NCBI RefSeq assembly: GCF_008364795.1
Contig: NZ_VTTM01000008.1
Location: forward strand, 207,449-271,448
Length of the DNA: 64,000 nt
Source: Azospirillum oryzae
GTDB taxonomy: Bacteria > Pseudomonadota > Alphaproteobacteria > Azospirillales > Azospirillaceae
Reading direction: 5' to 3'
The first letter of the stretch is position 1, and each line of letters begins with the position of its first letter. Shown here one piece after another: positions 1 through 9,850 of this stretch. The notes under the pieces are model-generated. The model was not told the origin of the DNA. It ran no database searches and was given only the letters and a program-made list of their open reading frames with translations. Position numbers and translations under genes: made by a program.

Positions 1-1
1 C

Positions 2-733
2 TCCAGGGACCTCGACTTCTTCCGCCTGGACGCCGCCGCCTTCGCCAAGGCGCCCAGCATCTCCATCGACTATGCGGTGATGGAGCGTACCGACCGCGCC
101 GCCGTCGTCCCCTGCGAGATCGGCTGGACCGATGTCGGCGCCTGGTCGGCGCTGTGGGATGTCGGCAACAAGGACGGCGAGGGCAACGTCATCGTCGGCG
201 ACGTGCTGCTGGAGGGGGCCCGCGACTGCTACGTCCGCAGCGAGAACCACCTGACCGCGGTGGTCGGGGTGGAGAACGCCGTGGTGGTGGTGGTGGACGA
301 CGCCGTGCTGGTCGCCGACCGGAGCCAAGCCCAGGACGTCAAGCGCATCGTCGACCGGCTGAAGGCGGAGGGGCGCAGCGAGTCCGTCAGCCACCGCCGG
401 GTCCACCGCCCCTGGGGCTCCTACCAGTCGCTGCACACCGGCGACCGCTTCCAGGTGAAGAGCCTGACCATCGCCCCCGGCTCGCGCCTCTCCTTGCAGA
501 AGCACCATCATCGGGCCGAGCACTGGGTGGTCGTCAACGGCACCGCGCTGGTCACCCGCGGCGAGGAGCAGGTGATGGTCTACGAGAACCAGTCGATCTA
601 CATCCCGATCGGCACGGTCCACCGGCTGGAGAACCCCGGCAAGGTGCCGCTGACCATCATCGAGGTGCAGTCCGGCTCCTATCTCGGCGAGGACGACATC
701 GTCCGGCTCGAGGACGTCTACGGCCGCAACTGA
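2..733 (+). CDS. manC: Mannose-1-phosphate guanylyltransferase / mannose-6-phosphate isomerase, C-terminal part (5' end outside window)
   Basis: This type II PMI/GMP enzyme makes GDP-mannose from mannose-1-phosphate and GTP, and often also interconverts fructose-6-P and mannose-6-P, in the cytoplasm. The reading frame is already open at the left edge, so only the last 243 or so codons are present. Visible family signatures are SIDYAVMER and GWTDVGAW near the start, then a C-terminal cupin domain with RPWGSY, LQKHHHRAEHW and IPIGTVHRLEN, which holds the metal-binding His and Glu residues of the isomerase half. It is followed at once by a cluster of strong hairpins, so it probably ends its transcript there. 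GDP-mannose supply fits the polysaccharide genes further right. Confidence 0.93.
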   Translation, partial: SRDLDFFRLDAAAFAKAPSISIDYAVMERTDRAAVVPCEIGWTDVGAWSALWDVGNKDGEGNVIVGDVLLEGARDCYVRSENHLTAVVGVENAVVVVVDDAVLVADRSQAQDVKRIVDRLKAEGRSESVSHRRVHRPWGSYQSLHTGDRFQVKSLTIAPGSRLSLQKHHHRAEHWVVVNGTALVTRGEEQVMVYENQSIYIPIGTVHRLENPGKVPLTIIEVQSGSYLGEDDIVRLEDVYGRN

Positions 734-744
734 GCGATCGTGAC

Positions 745-806
745 CCACCGGCACCGGTGGTGCCGGTGGAGGGCCGCGACCGCGGCCCCGCGGGCACGTG
801 CCCGCG
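745..806. repeat. Three tandem perfect hairpins after manC (possible terminator or REP-like cluster)
   Basis: Three inverted repeats lie end to end 12 bp past the manC stop: an 11-bp stem with a 3-nt loop (745-769), an 8-bp stem (771-788) and an 18-bp perfect palindrome (789-806). A fourth hairpin, GCCTCCGC-gcaa-GCGGAGGC, sits at 857-876. None has a clear U-tract, so a REP-type or mRNA-stabilising role is as likely as factor-independent termination. The rest of 807-996 shows no convincing gene. Confidence 0.6.
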
Positions 807-996
807 ACAGCCAAGAGGCCGGATGGCCTCGTCGGCGATTGAGGCCAACGACAAGAGCCTCCGCGCAAGCGGAGGCGTCGCCTGTGTCTTCCTGCGGTTC
901 TGGACAATGGTGGCTTGGTCCGGATCGCCACCTTCCGGTAGAAAGAGGATGCGAGGGTGCCGCAGCGGCGCCCCGCCTTCTGCTGCCGGGACCATC

Positions 997-1419
997 ATGA
1001 CCATCGAGCCGCCGCCGGACGACCGCATCCCCGAACTCTATGCCGACGGGGTCTTCGACATCGGCTTCGGCAACGGCATGGTCCGCATCGACCTGTTCAG
1101 CCTGTCGGCTCTGCGCAAGGACGCCAACGGCCAGCCGCTGCCCGCCATCCGCCAGCGGGTGGTGATGAGCCTGCCCGGCTTCCTCGCCAGCCTGTCCGCG
1201 CTCGAGGGCATGCGTCAGCGGCTGGAGGCGGCCGGCGTGCTGCCGCCCAATTCCGGCTCCGTGCCGGGTGCGCCCGTCTCCGCTCCTGCGGTCCCTGCCG
1301 CTCCGGTCTTCCAGAGCCCGGTGCAGGCGACGATCCAGCCCGCCTCCCCCACCGGTCCGTCCACTGGCCCCGCGACGCCGGCTCCCTCCGGACGGCCCCG
1401 CTCGCCGAATTTCGGCTGA
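997..1419 (+). CDS. Conserved small protein of a type I secretion cassette, function unknown
   Basis: This is a 140-residue protein with no signal peptide or membrane segment. The first 85 residues look like a compact folded domain (MTIEPPPDD, FDIGFGNGMVRIDLF, QRVVMSLPGFLASLSALEGMRQRLEAAG) and the remainder is a low-complexity Pro/Ala/Ser tail. The N-terminal part loosely resembles small DUF3467-like proteins; that is a weak impression only. It ends 3 bp before the ABC exporter start and so is probably co-transcribed with the exporter and adaptor. An accessory or regulatory role in that secretion system is inferred from position alone. The ATG at 997 is chosen because the frame upstream has no recognisable protein character. 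Confidence 0.65.
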   Translation: MTIEPPPDDRIPELYADGVFDIGFGNGMVRIDLFSLSALRKDANGQPLPAIRQRVVMSLPGFLASLSALEGMRQRLEAAGVLPPNSGSVPGAPVSAPAVPAAPVFQSPVQATIQPASPTGPSTGPATPAPSGRPRSPNFG

Positions 1420-1422
1420 CCG

Positions 1423-3657
1423 ATGCCGGACGCCAGCACGACCGTCGCGCCGCCCCCTCCGCCGGGTCCGGACGCCGCCCCCGACCGTGGCGCCCCTGAT
1501 CGCAACGAAAGCACCGCGCTGCGCTGCCTGACGCTGGTGGCGCGCCATCACGGCCTGTCGGCCTCGCCGTCCGCCCTGCGCGCCCGCGTCGCCCCAGGCC
1601 CCAGCGGACCAAATGGCGAGCCGTCCACCGCCGACCTGCTGCGCATAGCCGCTGCCACCGGCTTCAAGGCGACCGCCCGCCGGCTGGACTGGAAGGCCCT
1701 GCAGGCCCTGCCCCCCGTCTTCCCGCTGCTGGCGCGGCTGTCCAACGGCAACACCGTCATCCTGGTCGGGCTGTCGCGTCCTGCGGACCCGGCGGAGGAA
1801 CCGGTGGTCGGCGTCGTCGACCCGCTGGCCGACCGGTTGGACGTGATCGACGTGCCGCGCGACCGCTTCCTGGAGCGCTGGGACGGCGAGCTGGTCTTCC
1901 TCAAGCCGCGCCGCGGCCTCGCCGACCCGCGTCAGCCCTTCGGCCTGCGTTGGTTCGTGCCGGAGATCCTGCGCCAGAAATCCGCCTTCCGCGACGTGGT
2001 GGTGGCGGCGCTGGTGCTGCACGCGCTCGCCCTTGCCGTCCCGGTCTATTTCCAGATCGTGATCGACAAGGTGCTGGTGAACGAGACCGTCGCCACCTTG
2101 CAGGTGCTGACCATCGGCGTGCTGGCCGCCCTGCTGTTCGAGGCGGCCTTCCGCTTCCTGCGCCAGTTCATCCTGCTGTCGGCGGCCAACCGCATCGACA
2201 TCCGCCTGTTGAACCGCACCTTCGGCCATCTGCTCGACCTCCCCATCACCTTCTTCGACGGGCATTCGGCCGGCGTCACCGTGCGCCACATGCAGCAGGT
2301 GGAGCGCATCCGCGAGTTCCTGACCGGAAACCTGCTGTCCACCGTGCTGGACAGTCTGGTGCTGCTGGTCTTCCTGCCGGTGCTGTTCTTCTATTCGGTC
2401 AAGCTGACGCTGGTGGCCCTGCTGTTCGCGGCCCTGATCGCCGGGGTGGTGGTCGCGCTGGTGCCGGTCTACCGCAGCCGCCTGCGCGATCTCTACAACG
2501 CCGACGCCGAGCGGCAGGCCATGCTGGTGGAGACCATCCACGGCATGCGCACCGTCAAGTCCTCGGCGCTCGAACCGCAGCAGCGCCGCGGCTGGGACCG
2601 CAAGGCGGCCCGCGCGGTGACCAGCCATTACCGGGTCGGCCGCATCTCCATCGCCGCCCGCACGGTGACGGAGTTCCTGGAAAAGGCGATGATGGTGGCG
2701 GTGGTCGCCGTCGGCGCCTTCGACGTCTTCGACCGCCAGCTGTCGGTCGGCGCGCTGATCGCCTTCCAGATGCTGTCGGGCCGGGTGGTGACGCCGCTGG
2801 TCCAGATCGTCTCGCTGATCCACCAGTACCAGGAGACCGCGCTTTCCGTCCGCATGCTGGGCGAGGTGATGAACCATCCGGCCGAGCCCCGGCGCGAGGG
2901 CAGCGGCGCCTGCCCCGCCCTGATTGGCCGCATCGAGATCGAGGGCCTCGGCTTCCGCTACGACCGCAACCGGCCGGCGGCGCTCGACGGCGTCACCCTG
3001 ACCGTGCCGGCCGGCTCCGTCGTCGGGCTGGTCGGGCGCAGCGGCTCGGGCAAGAGCACGCTGATGCGCCTGCTCCAGGGCTTCTATCCGGTGCAGGAGG
3101 GCAGCATCCGCTATGACGGGCTGGACATCCGCGAGCTGGATCTGGGTCATCTGCGCCGCTCCATCGGCGTGGTGCTGCAGGAGAATTTCCTGTTCCGCGG
3201 CACCATCCGCGACAACATCGCCATGACCATGCCCGAGGCGAGCCGCGAGGAGATCGTCGAGGCCGCCCGGCTGGCCGGCGCCGACGAGTTCATCCACCGC
3301 CTGCCCGACGGCTACGACACGCTGGTGGAGGAGGGGGCGAGCAACCTGTCCGGCGGCCAGAAGCAGCGCATCGCCATCGCCCGCGCCCTGCTGCCCCAGC
3401 CGCGCCTGCTGATCCTGGACGAGGCGACCAGCGCGCTCGACCCCGACAGCGAGGCCATCGTCATGGCCAACCTGCGGCGCATCGCCCAGGGCCGCACCGT
3501 GCTGATCGTCACCCACCGGCTGTCCACCCTGACCGGCTGCGACACCATCGCCGTGCTGGAGCAGGGCCGCCTGCTCGACCTCGCCTCCCATCCCATCCTG
3601 CTCGACCGCTGCGCCGAATACCGGCATCTGTGGCAGCAGCAGAACCGGGGGCGCTGA
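1423..3657 (+). CDS. Type I secretion ABC transporter (HlyB family) with degenerate C39 domain
   Basis: This 744-residue inner-membrane ABC exporter should energise one-step secretion of an RTX-like or other unfolded substrate together with the HlyD adaptor downstream and an outer-membrane TolC-type channel that is not in the window. Order: a Pro-rich N-terminus, a C39-peptidase-like domain (about 25-150), a six-helix transmembrane domain (about 175-450) and an ATPase domain with GRSGSGKST (Walker A), LSGGQKQR (signature) and LLILDEATSALD (Walker B). In the C39-like domain the catalytic Cys position falls on Thr (STALRCL where active enzymes have DCGxxCL), so it is a C39-like substrate-docking domain without proteolysis, as in HlyB. 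It begins 3 bp after the small upstream gene. Confidence 0.93.
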   Translation: MPDASTTVAPPPPPGPDAAPDRGAPDRNESTALRCLTLVARHHGLSASPSALRARVAPGPSGPNGEPSTADLLRIAAATGFKATARRLDWKALQALPPVFPLLARLSNGNTVILVGLSRPADPAEEPVVGVVDPLADRLDVIDVPRDRFLERWDGELVFLKPRRGLADPRQPFGLRWFVPEILRQKSAFRDVVVAALVLHALALAVPVYFQIVIDKVLVNETVATLQVLTIGVLAALLFEAAFRFLRQFILLSAANRIDIRLLNRTFGHLLDLPITFFDGHSAGVTVRHMQQVERIREFLTGNLLSTVLDSLVLLVFLPVLFFYSVKLTLVALLFAALIAGVVVALVPVYRSRLRDLYNADAERQAMLVETIHGMRTVKSSALEPQQRRGWDRKAARAVTSHYRVGRISIAARTVTEFLEKAMMVAVVAVGAFDVFDRQLSVGALIAFQMLSGRVVTPLVQIVSLIHQYQETALSVRMLGEVMNHPAEPRREGSGACPALIGRIEIEGLGFRYDRNRPAALDGVTLTVPAGSVVGLVGRSGSGKSTLMRLLQGFYPVQEGSIRYDGLDIRELDLGHLRRSIGVVLQENFLFRGTIRDNIAMTMPEASREEIVEAARLAGADEFIHRLPDGYDTLVEEGASNLSGGQKQRIAIARALLPQPRLLILDEATSALDPDSEAIVMANLRRIAQGRTVLIVTHRLSTLTGCDTIAVLEQGRLLDLASHPILLDRCAEYRHLWQQQNRGR

Positions 3658-3661
3658 AGCC

Positions 3662-5191
3662 ATGCCCGATACACGCATATCCGGGGCAGATCAGGGCGCC
3701 GAAGCGGTGGAAACCGAAGCGGTCGAGACCGGCCGGGAGGTGGTCGTCCCGGCCAAGGCCGCCCCAACCCCTCCTTCTCCCTCTCCCTCTGGCCGCCGTC
3801 GCCCCGCCCTGCCGGCGCCGTCGGCACCGCCGCCGGGCTTCGCGCTGGACTATCTGCCGGACGGGGCGGCGATCGAACATGCGCCGCTGCCCTGGCTCGC
3901 GCGCTCCACCCTCTATGTGCTGGCCGGGCTCTTGGTGGCGCTGGTCCTGTGGGCCGGTTTCGCCCAGGTCGACCGCATCGTCACCGCCGGCGGCCGGCTG
4001 GTGACCACGGCGCCGCTGGTGGTGGCCCAGCCGTTGGAGACCGCGGTGGTGCGCGGCGTTGACGTGCAGGTCGGCGACCGTGTGCGGGCCGGCGACCGTC
4101 TGGCGACGCTCGACCCCACCTTCGCCGCGGCGGATCTGGCCGACCTGACCGGCAAGCTCGCCGGCGTCGAGGCGCAGATCGGCCGGCTGCGTGCCGAACT
4201 GGACGGCAGCGACTTCACCCCCGCCGCCGGCAATCCTGACGCTGCGGTGCAGGCCGCCATCCTGGAGCGCCGCCGCGCCGAATACCGCTCCCGCCTCGCC
4301 TCGCTGGACGAGAAGGCCGGGCAGCTGGACAGCGCCATCGCCGCCAGCCGCCGCGCCCAGGCCGGCCTTGCCGAGCGGCTGGCCGTGGTCGGCGAGGTGG
4401 AGGACATCCGCCGCCAGCTTCAGGAGCGCCAGACCGGCTCGCGCCTGACTTGGCTGGAGGCGCGGATCGAGCGGCTGCGCATGCGCGACGACCTGACCGC
4501 CCTGCAGGACCGCGAGCGGGAGAGCGCGCACGAGCTGCGCGGCATCCAGGCCGACCGCGCCGCCTTCGTCGACGAATGGCGCCGCAAGACGGCGGAGGAG
4601 CTGGTGGAGCAGACCCGCCAGCGGGCCACCCTGGTGGAGCAGATCGCCAAGGCCGAGCGCCGCCGCTCGCTGGTCACCCTGACCGCCCCGGTCGACGCGG
4701 TGGTGCTCGAGGTGGCCAAGCGCTCCGTCGGCTCCGTCGTCCGCGAGGCCGAGCCGCTGGTCACCCTGGTCCCCGCCGACGTGCCGCTGGAGGTGGAGGC
4801 CGAGATCCCGTCGCGCGACATCGGTCTGATCCGTGTCGGCGACTTCGTGCGGGTGAAGCTGGACGCCTTCCCCTTCCAGCGCCACGGCACCCTGTCCGGC
4901 GAGATCCGCACCATCAGCGCCGACGCCTTCACCCACGACCCGGCCCAGGGCGGCTCGCAAGGAAGCGGGGCAAACTCCATCAACGCCGACGCCCCCCGCC
5001 CGGCCGCCGGCGCCGTCTTCCGCACCCGCATCCGCCTGACCGATACCCACCTGGAGGCGGTGCCCGACGGCACCCTGCTCAGCCCCGGCATGGTCGCCTC
5101 GGCCGAGATCCGGGTCGGCACCCGCTCGGTGCTGTCCTACTTCCTCTATCCCGTCATCCGCGCGCTGGACGAGAGCATCCGCGAGCCCTGA
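3662..5191 (+). CDS. HlyD-family periplasmic adaptor of type I secretion
   Basis: This 509-residue membrane-fusion protein bridges the ABC exporter to an outer-membrane channel. A Pro-rich cytoplasmic N-terminus of about 75 residues is followed by one membrane segment (STLYVLAGLLVALVLWAGF), a lipoyl/biotinyl half-motif with VDVQVGDRVRAGDRLATLDP, a long alpha-helical hairpin rich in Arg, Glu and Gln (about 150-340), the second lipoyl half (APVDAVVLEVAKRSVGSVV) and a beta-barrel ending in the family-typical RSVLSYFLYPV. The ATG lies 5 bp past the exporter stop, so the two are translationally close. Probable substrates (an RTX protein) and the TolC partner must be encoded elsewhere. Confidence 0.93.
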   Translation: MPDTRISGADQGAEAVETEAVETGREVVVPAKAAPTPPSPSPSGRRRPALPAPSAPPPGFALDYLPDGAAIEHAPLPWLARSTLYVLAGLLVALVLWAGFAQVDRIVTAGGRLVTTAPLVVAQPLETAVVRGVDVQVGDRVRAGDRLATLDPTFAAADLADLTGKLAGVEAQIGRLRAELDGSDFTPAAGNPDAAVQAAILERRRAEYRSRLASLDEKAGQLDSAIAASRRAQAGLAERLAVVGEVEDIRRQLQERQTGSRLTWLEARIERLRMRDDLTALQDRERESAHELRGIQADRAAFVDEWRRKTAEELVEQTRQRATLVEQIAKAERRRSLVTLTAPVDAVVLEVAKRSVGSVVREAEPLVTLVPADVPLEVEAEIPSRDIGLIRVGDFVRVKLDAFPFQRHGTLSGEIRTISADAFTHDPAQGGSQGSGANSINADAPRPAAGAVFRTRIRLTDTHLEAVPDGTLLSPGMVASAEIRVGTRSVLSYFLYPVIRALDESIREP

Positions 5192-5362
5192 GAGCGAGGG
5201 GATGCCCAACAGGGTGCCGTCGCTCCATGTTGGATCATCGCCATTGCGGTGCTACAAGGCCAGCCGGCTGCCAAGCTTTGACTTGAGCGGCTCGGCGACC
5301 TTTCCTGCCCTTCCGCTACATCCTCCGGCGCGTTCGTCGGTCTGCAATCTGGTGAGTCCCCG

Positions 5363-7597
5363 ATGCCCAAATCCTTGACCGTCTCGACCGGGGGGCTGTT
5401 CGCCGCCGTCGTGCTGGCCCTGTCGGTGCTCTACGCGGCACTGGCCTGGACGCCCTCCTCCTACGGGGTGGCGCTGCGCCAGATGGGGGTGACGGAGGAC
5501 AGCGGCCTTGTGCTCGGCAAGCCGCGCGACATCCGCAGCGACGAATGGGCGGTGTGGACGCCCTATCTGCAGATCGCTGTCGACAATGATTTCGCCCGCC
5601 ACAATGCCCATTCGCCCTATCACGAGGATCTGCGCAACTTCAACGCCCTGCCCCTGCGGGACTGGGCGCTGCCCTTCAAGCCGCAATACTGGGCCTTCTT
5701 CCTGGTCGATCCGGCCCATGCCTTCGCCATCTACCACGCCGCCTTCATCGCCCTGTTCCTGATCGGCTATCAGCGGATGGGGCGGATGCTGGGGATGGCG
5801 CCGGGCATCTCGGTCTGCTTCTCGCTGCTCGCCTTCTTCGCCGGCTACACCCAATATGCCTGGACCACCACCGGGCCGCTGCTCGCCCTGTTCCCCTGGC
5901 TGCTGGTGACGCTGGCGGCGCCGCTGCGGCTGCCGGTGAAGGGGCTGCTGCTCTACTGGCTGGCGGCGGTGTGGCTGCTGTCGCATTTCTACCCGCCGGT
6001 GATCCTGTCGCTGGGCTTCGTCGGCGCCGTGCTGGTGCTGGCGCTGCGCCGCGACCTGCTGCGGTGGCCGCTGCTGGCGACGGCGGGGCTGGCCGCCGCC
6101 CTGGCCGCCGGCACCGTCTACGCCTATCTGGCCGAACCGCTGCAGGCGATGACCGCGACCGTCTATCCCGGCCAGCGGCACAGCGACGGCGGCAGCGGCG
6201 ACTGGCGCATCTGGCTGTCGACGGTCCTGCCCTTCATCACCACCCGCGGCTTCGACAGCCTGATCGTCCACAACATCGTGGAGACCGGGGCGATCGGCAG
6301 CTATTGGCCGCTGCTGCTGCTGGTCTTCGCCGACTGGCGGCAGGGACTCGCCGGGGGAGCCGTCGATCGCGGCCGGCTGCTGACGGCCCTGGCAGTGCTG
6401 GGCGGCGGGCTGGCGCTGGTGTCGGCCTGGATGCTGCTGCCCATCCCGGCGGCGGTGGGGAAAATCCTGCTGTGGGACCGCGTCTTCCCGCCGCGCATGA
6501 TCGTGGCGGTCGGCCTGCTGGCGCTGGTCGCCACCGCGTTGCTGGCCGGTTCGGTCCGCTGGCGGATCACGTCCCTGCGCGTCGCGCTGTTCACCGCCGC
6601 CGTGCTGGCGGCCTGGATGCTGTCCAAGCGCGCCGGCGGCGTGGCGCCCTGGTCCAGCCCGTTCGACGTGACGATCCTGCTGGTGCTGGCCGGCGGGCTG
6701 GCGCTGTGGCGTCTGATCCCGCTCCTGGGACTGCCGGCGCCGCGCACGGACATGGGCACAGGCACGGGCACGCTGGTGGCCGGGGTGGCGGTGGCGGCCA
6801 ACCTGCTGACCTTCGGGCAGTTCAACCCGATCCAGTCGGCCAGGCCGATCTTCGACCGGCCGCAGACCGCGCTGACCGCCCGGCTGTCGGCCATGCAGGC
6901 GGCGCACCCCAAGGGCTGGCTGGTGGAGACGCTGCCGATCTTCACCGGGGCGGTGCTGGCCGGCTGGGGCTACAACTCCATCGCCCACACGCTGATCGCC
7001 CCCCATGCGGACTTCTTCCGCCCGCTCTTCCCCGACATGGCGGAGGACCGCTTTACCCAGGTCTTCAACCGCTACGCTCACATCATCCCGGACACGGTGA
7101 CGGAGCCGGTCTCCCCCTATCCCGATCAGGTCCGGGTGCCCTGGTCGGCCCTGGATCCCAGGGCCGCGAATTCCGGCATTCCGGCGCGGGAGGCGAGCGT
7201 CCTTCCGGCCGATGCGGCCCCGGCCGGCGGGCCGTTCCCGACCGGCGGCAGCCTGGACGAGGTCCGGCTGGAGAACGGGCTGCTGCGCCTGCGCGGCTGG
7301 GCGCCCTGGACCGGCGTCCGTGCCACGCAGGGCGTCACGGTGGTGAGCGACGTGCCGCTGACCGTGGTGTCCCAGGGGCTGGAGCGCCGGCCCGACCTGC
7401 AGGCCGCCTTCCCCGCCGCCGACCGCGGACAGGCCGGCTTCACCATCCTGCTGCGGCCGGCGGCGGCATCGGACCAGCCGCCGGTGCTGTGCGTGCTGGC
7501 CCGCGACACCGATGCCGGCACGGTCGCCCTGGGCGCCCCCCGTCCGGCGAATGACGGAGGGGAGTCGGGCTGCCGCCGGCTGGGGCTGGCGCGGTGA
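5363..7597 (+). CDS. Large polytopic membrane protein, possibly a GT-C-like glycosyltransferase (DUF7657-like)
   Basis: This 744-residue protein has an N-terminal signal-anchor and about a dozen further hydrophobic helices up to residue ~480, then a soluble C-terminal domain of about 230 residues. A motif near residue 50 (GKPRDIRSDEWAVWTP) with acidic residues in the first loop after a transmembrane helix is typical of GT-C-fold membrane glycosyltransferase-like proteins, and I associate it with the DUF7657 group. No catalytic assignment is possible from sequence alone. The location between a secretion cassette and galE, in a polysaccharide region, supports a role in surface-glycan modification. 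There is a 171-bp gap before it with no gene. Confidence 0.75.
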   Translation: MPKSLTVSTGGLFAAVVLALSVLYAALAWTPSSYGVALRQMGVTEDSGLVLGKPRDIRSDEWAVWTPYLQIAVDNDFARHNAHSPYHEDLRNFNALPLRDWALPFKPQYWAFFLVDPAHAFAIYHAAFIALFLIGYQRMGRMLGMAPGISVCFSLLAFFAGYTQYAWTTTGPLLALFPWLLVTLAAPLRLPVKGLLLYWLAAVWLLSHFYPPVILSLGFVGAVLVLALRRDLLRWPLLATAGLAAALAAGTVYAYLAEPLQAMTATVYPGQRHSDGGSGDWRIWLSTVLPFITTRGFDSLIVHNIVETGAIGSYWPLLLLVFADWRQGLAGGAVDRGRLLTALAVLGGGLALVSAWMLLPIPAAVGKILLWDRVFPPRMIVAVGLLALVATALLAGSVRWRITSLRVALFTAAVLAAWMLSKRAGGVAPWSSPFDVTILLVLAGGLALWRLIPLLGLPAPRTDMGTGTGTLVAGVAVAANLLTFGQFNPIQSARPIFDRPQTALTARLSAMQAAHPKGWLVETLPIFTGAVLAGWGYNSIAHTLIAPHADFFRPLFPDMAEDRFTQVFNRYAHIIPDTVTEPVSPYPDQVRVPWSALDPRAANSGIPAREASVLPADAAPAGGPFPTGGSLDEVRLENGLLRLRGWAPWTGVRATQGVTVVSDVPLTVVSQGLERRPDLQAAFPAADRGQAGFTILLRPAAASDQPPVLCVLARDTDAGTVALGAPRPANDGGESGCRRLGLAR

Positions 7598-7608
7598 TGC
7601 GGCAGATG

Positions 7609-7632
7609 GCCCCGGGAGATGCCCCGGGAGAT
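7609..7632. repeat. 12-bp exact tandem duplication
   Basis: GCCCCGGGAGAT occurs twice in a row just past the stop of the membrane-protein gene. It looks like a slippage duplication; several similar ones occur across the window. Confidence 0.7.
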
Positions 7633-7795
7633 GCCGTGGAAGATGGTTGTGGTGACCCCGCATCGCTCACAACGGGGTAACGCGCGCCTCCCTCTCCCTC
7701 TCCGGAAGCCCTTGCCTTAAGCCGGAAAAACCCATGCCGGGGGCCGTGGACGCGCTACTTTCAGGCGGATGACGCCCAACGACGAAGAGCGGACC

Positions 7796-8791
7796 ATGAC
7801 CAGGAGCGACAACGCGACCGTGCTGGTGACCGGCGGCGCCGGCTATATCGGCTCCCATGTGGTGCTGGCGCTGCGCGACCAGGGACGCGCCCTCGTGGTG
7901 CTGGACGATCTGTCCACCGGCCGGCGCCAGGCGATCCCCGACGGCGTGCCCCTGGTCGAGGGCGACGTCGGCGACAAGGCGCTGCTGGCCGGGACCTTCG
8001 CCCGCCACGGCATCGGCACCGTGATGCATTTCGCCGGCAGCATCGTCGTGCCGGAATCGGTGGAGCGGCCGCTCGCCTACTACCGCAACAACACGGTGAA
8101 GAGCCACGCCCTGATCGAGGCCTGCGTCGAGGCTGGGGTCGGCCGCTTCATCTTCTCCTCCACCGCCGCCGTCTACGGCATGCCGGAGCGCCTGCCGATC
8201 GACGAGCAGACGCCGACCAGCCCGATCAACCCCTACGGCTCCTCCAAGCTGATGACGGAATGGATGCTGCGCGACAGCGCCGCGGCCCATCCGCTGCGCT
8301 ACGTCGCGCTCCGCTATTTCAACGTCGCCGGGGCCGACCCGCAGGGCCGTTCCGGACAGGTGTCGAAGGTCGCCACCCACCTGATCAAGATCGCCGCCCA
8401 GACCGTCACCGGCCAGCGGGCGGAGCTGCAGATCTTCGGCGACGACTACGACACGGCGGACGGCACCTGCGTGCGCGACTACATCCATGTCAGCGACCTC
8501 GCCGACGCCCATGTCGCGGCGCTCCGCCATCTGGAGGCGGGCGGCGCGTCGGAGGTGCTGAACTGCGGCTATGGCCGCGGCTATTCGGTGCGCGAGGTGC
8601 TGTCGATGGTGGAGCGGGTGACCGGCAAGCCGCTGCCGATGCGCATCGGCCCGCGCCGCGCCGGCGATCCCCCGGCCCTGGTGGCGGGTGTGGAGCGCAT
8701 CGGCCGCACGCTCGACTGGACCCCGCGCCACGCCGACCTGGAGACCATCGTGGCCTCGGCGCTCGCCTGGGAGGAGCGGTTGGTCCGGTAG
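7796..8791 (+). CDS. galE: UDP-glucose 4-epimerase
   Basis: GalE interconverts UDP-glucose and UDP-galactose with bound NAD+, feeding galactose into surface polysaccharides. The extended SDR signature is complete: glycine-rich VTGGAGYIGSH at the N-terminus, the SST catalytic region FIFSSTAAVYG, the active-site pair in NPYGSSK (YxxxK) and late family motifs such as RYFNVAGADP and DGTCVRDYIHV. The length, about 331 residues from this start, is normal. An in-frame ATG at 7769 would add nine residues; 7796 is preferred because it follows a purine-rich GAAGAGCGG and gives the usual short N-terminus. It is followed by a strong intrinsic terminator. Confidence 0.95.
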   Translation: MTRSDNATVLVTGGAGYIGSHVVLALRDQGRALVVLDDLSTGRRQAIPDGVPLVEGDVGDKALLAGTFARHGIGTVMHFAGSIVVPESVERPLAYYRNNTVKSHALIEACVEAGVGRFIFSSTAAVYGMPERLPIDEQTPTSPINPYGSSKLMTEWMLRDSAAAHPLRYVALRYFNVAGADPQGRSGQVSKVATHLIKIAAQTVTGQRAELQIFGDDYDTADGTCVRDYIHVSDLADAHVAALRHLEAGGASEVLNCGYGRGYSVREVLSMVERVTGKPLPMRIGPRRAGDPPALVAGVERIGRTLDWTPRHADLETIVASALAWEERLVR

Positions 8792-8820
8792 GGGTGAGTT
8801 TGGAAGAGCAAAGAGAAAGA

Positions 8821-8851
8821 GGGCGCCGGTCGAAAGGCTGGCGCCCTTTTT
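8821..8851. terminator. Intrinsic terminator after galE, shared with the convergent polysaccharide operon
   Basis: GGGCGCC (8821-8827) pairs with GGCGCCC (8840-8846) and is followed by TTTTT on the plus strand. On the minus strand the same stem is followed by a pyrimidine-rich, T-containing tail, so it may end both galE and the opposing operon. Confidence 0.88.
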
Positions 8852-8864
8852 ACATACGGCTTCC

Positions 8865-9821
<957 letters not shown>

Positions 9822-9850
9822 GGCTTCCTTTCTGCCCGGTTGGAACGGCG

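Noticed and set aside
718..3678. Long minus-strand frame opposite the type I exporter
   Set aside because: Same reason: the plus strand encodes a complete ABC exporter with all ATPase motifs, and the antisense product has no domain character.
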